Assembly (NCBI GenBank): GCA_015179045.1
Contig: WHUZ01000061.1
Location: forward strand, 124,001 to 188,000
Length of the DNA stretch: 64,000 nucleotides
Source of the DNA: Kalaharituber pfeilii
Lineage: Eukaryota; Ascomycota; Pezizomycetes; Pezizales; Pezizaceae
Direction of reading: 5' to 3'
A program made the position numbers and the translations under genes. The notes under the pieces are model-generated. The model was not told the origin of the DNA and ran no database searches. It worked only from the letters and a program-made list of their open reading frames with translations. Of the stretch, positions 63,439 to 64,000 are shown piece after piece. Positions within the stretch are counted from its first letter, which is position 1, and every line of letters begins with the position of its first letter.

Positions 63439-64000
63439 CTAGATTATTTGAAGACCTCCACCCAAACATTTTCTGCAATACAACTGAGAGCTATGAGTAT
63501 ATGAGCCACTTGGAAAAGTAGTACTGGCCTCGCACCATTTGCATTTGTATGTATATGAAGTCTTTGTTCCGGAAAGTCTCTTTGCGCCCAAAATGCCGAT
63601 GGTATTTCCATTGCTATGAATCAAATAACCAGTCTCATTATCAAATCTACTGCACTTAGGGCAGTAGATGGCCGCTGCACCAATGTTGCCACAGCTTCCA
63701 CAGCGGCGAGAAAGAATCTGGTCTTTGTCAGGAATTGCGCAAAGGTCAAGTGTCGCCGTGCTGCCAACCCCCGTATCTGTAATTATGGAACTCCACGGTG
63801 GTGTTGCAGCTGACCTAGAGTTTGTGACTAAAGCTCTTGCAAAACCAGGTGAATCCTCGAGCAAGCTACAGAACTCCGGATTTGTTCTAAAAACGTCAAG
63901 GGCCCAAGAAGTATACTGTGCAAAATAGTTGAGCAACTTTTCTGTTGATGCGGAGATTCGCGTTGAGGAGGTTGAGAAGGGGAGATTGCCAAATGCGTAG
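63439..64000 (-). CDS. BTB/POZ zinc-ribbon protein, copy 3, C-terminal part (runs off the window)
   Basis: Continuous frame from the window edge: YTSWALDVFRTNPEFCSLLE, CGSCGNIGAAAIYCPKC, SYTYKCKWCEASTTFPSGSY, YCRKCLGGGLQII. Very close to copy 2. The BTB domain should lie beyond 64000. No break was seen in the visible part, so it may be functional. Confidence 0.8.
   Translation of the reverse strand, partial: YAFGNLPFSTSSTRISASTEKLLNYFAQYTSWALDVFRTNPEFCSLLEDSPGFARALVTNSRSAATPPWSSIITDTGVGSTATLDLCAIPDKDQILSRRCGSCGNIGAAAIYCPKCSRFDNETGYLIHSNGNTIGILGAKRLSGTKTSYTYKCKWCEASTTFPSGSYTHSSQLYCRKCLGGGLQII

Overview
This is a repeat-dominated stretch of a filamentous ascomycete genome (Pezizomycotina; species not determinable by eye). 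The reasons are short GT-AG introns, a NACHT-ankyrin STAND (NLR-like) gene, BTB/POZ genes of the ascomycete type, AT-rich islands that look RIP-mutated, and a full fungal complement of transposons: Ty1/copia, Ty3/gypsy, LINEs with endonuclease-RT-RNase H, hAT and Tc1/mariner-like MITEs. I see only three kinds of host gene. They are a TPR+SET protein (7585-10556, three exons), a NACHT-ankyrin protein (28726-33256, two exons, with two 1-nt frame breaks in homopolymers), and a BTB gene present three times (37165-39480 broken; 48169-49347 intact; 63439 to the window end, partial).

Layout. 1-5852: LINE and gypsy fragments, AT-rich islands, two TG..CA elements with 5-bp target duplications (2188-4011, 4376-4917) and a TA-flanked MITE (5258-5852). 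5853-10556: unique sequence and the SET gene. 11812-19996: a minus-strand LTR-retrotransposon gag remnant interrupted by three 5'-truncated LINEs, one ORF1-only element and several tiny insertions. 20174-28110: more LINE pieces, a copia solo LTR (26160-26489) and a hAT MITE (26501-27245). 28726-33256: the NLR-like gene. 33880-64000: BTB units in three versions. Units 2 and 3 start at about 44661 and 49893 and look like a direct tandem duplication. Unit 3 is split by a nest of about 10.4 kb: an ORF1-only element, then a LINE (52894-62897), then a complete copia element (53150-58694) and a 102-bp insertion.

The most unusual content is a swarm of ultra-short retroposons, mostly 25-110 bp including the poly(A), almost all with their own target-site duplications of 9-14 bp. 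They carry one of two 3' tails, each a small hairpin followed by a short AT stretch and poly(A). Tail A (outer arms CTCGC/GCGAG, inner arms GCCC/GGGC, then TAATGATAT and poly(A)) is the 3' end of the LINE at 52894-62897. Tail B/C (arms CCCTGC/GCGGGG, then a GTCACGTGA-like stretch) matches the 3' end of a second LINE group. Tail A variants show compensatory base changes in both stems, and an empty-site allele exists for one insertion. One such insertion lies in an intron of the SET gene, one just upstream of the NLR-like start, and one breaks the RNase H domain of the otherwise intact LINE.

No tRNA, rRNA, CRISPR array or bacterial-type signal was found. All alignments were made by eye, so copy ends are accurate to a few bases where a target duplication is given and to tens of bases otherwise.
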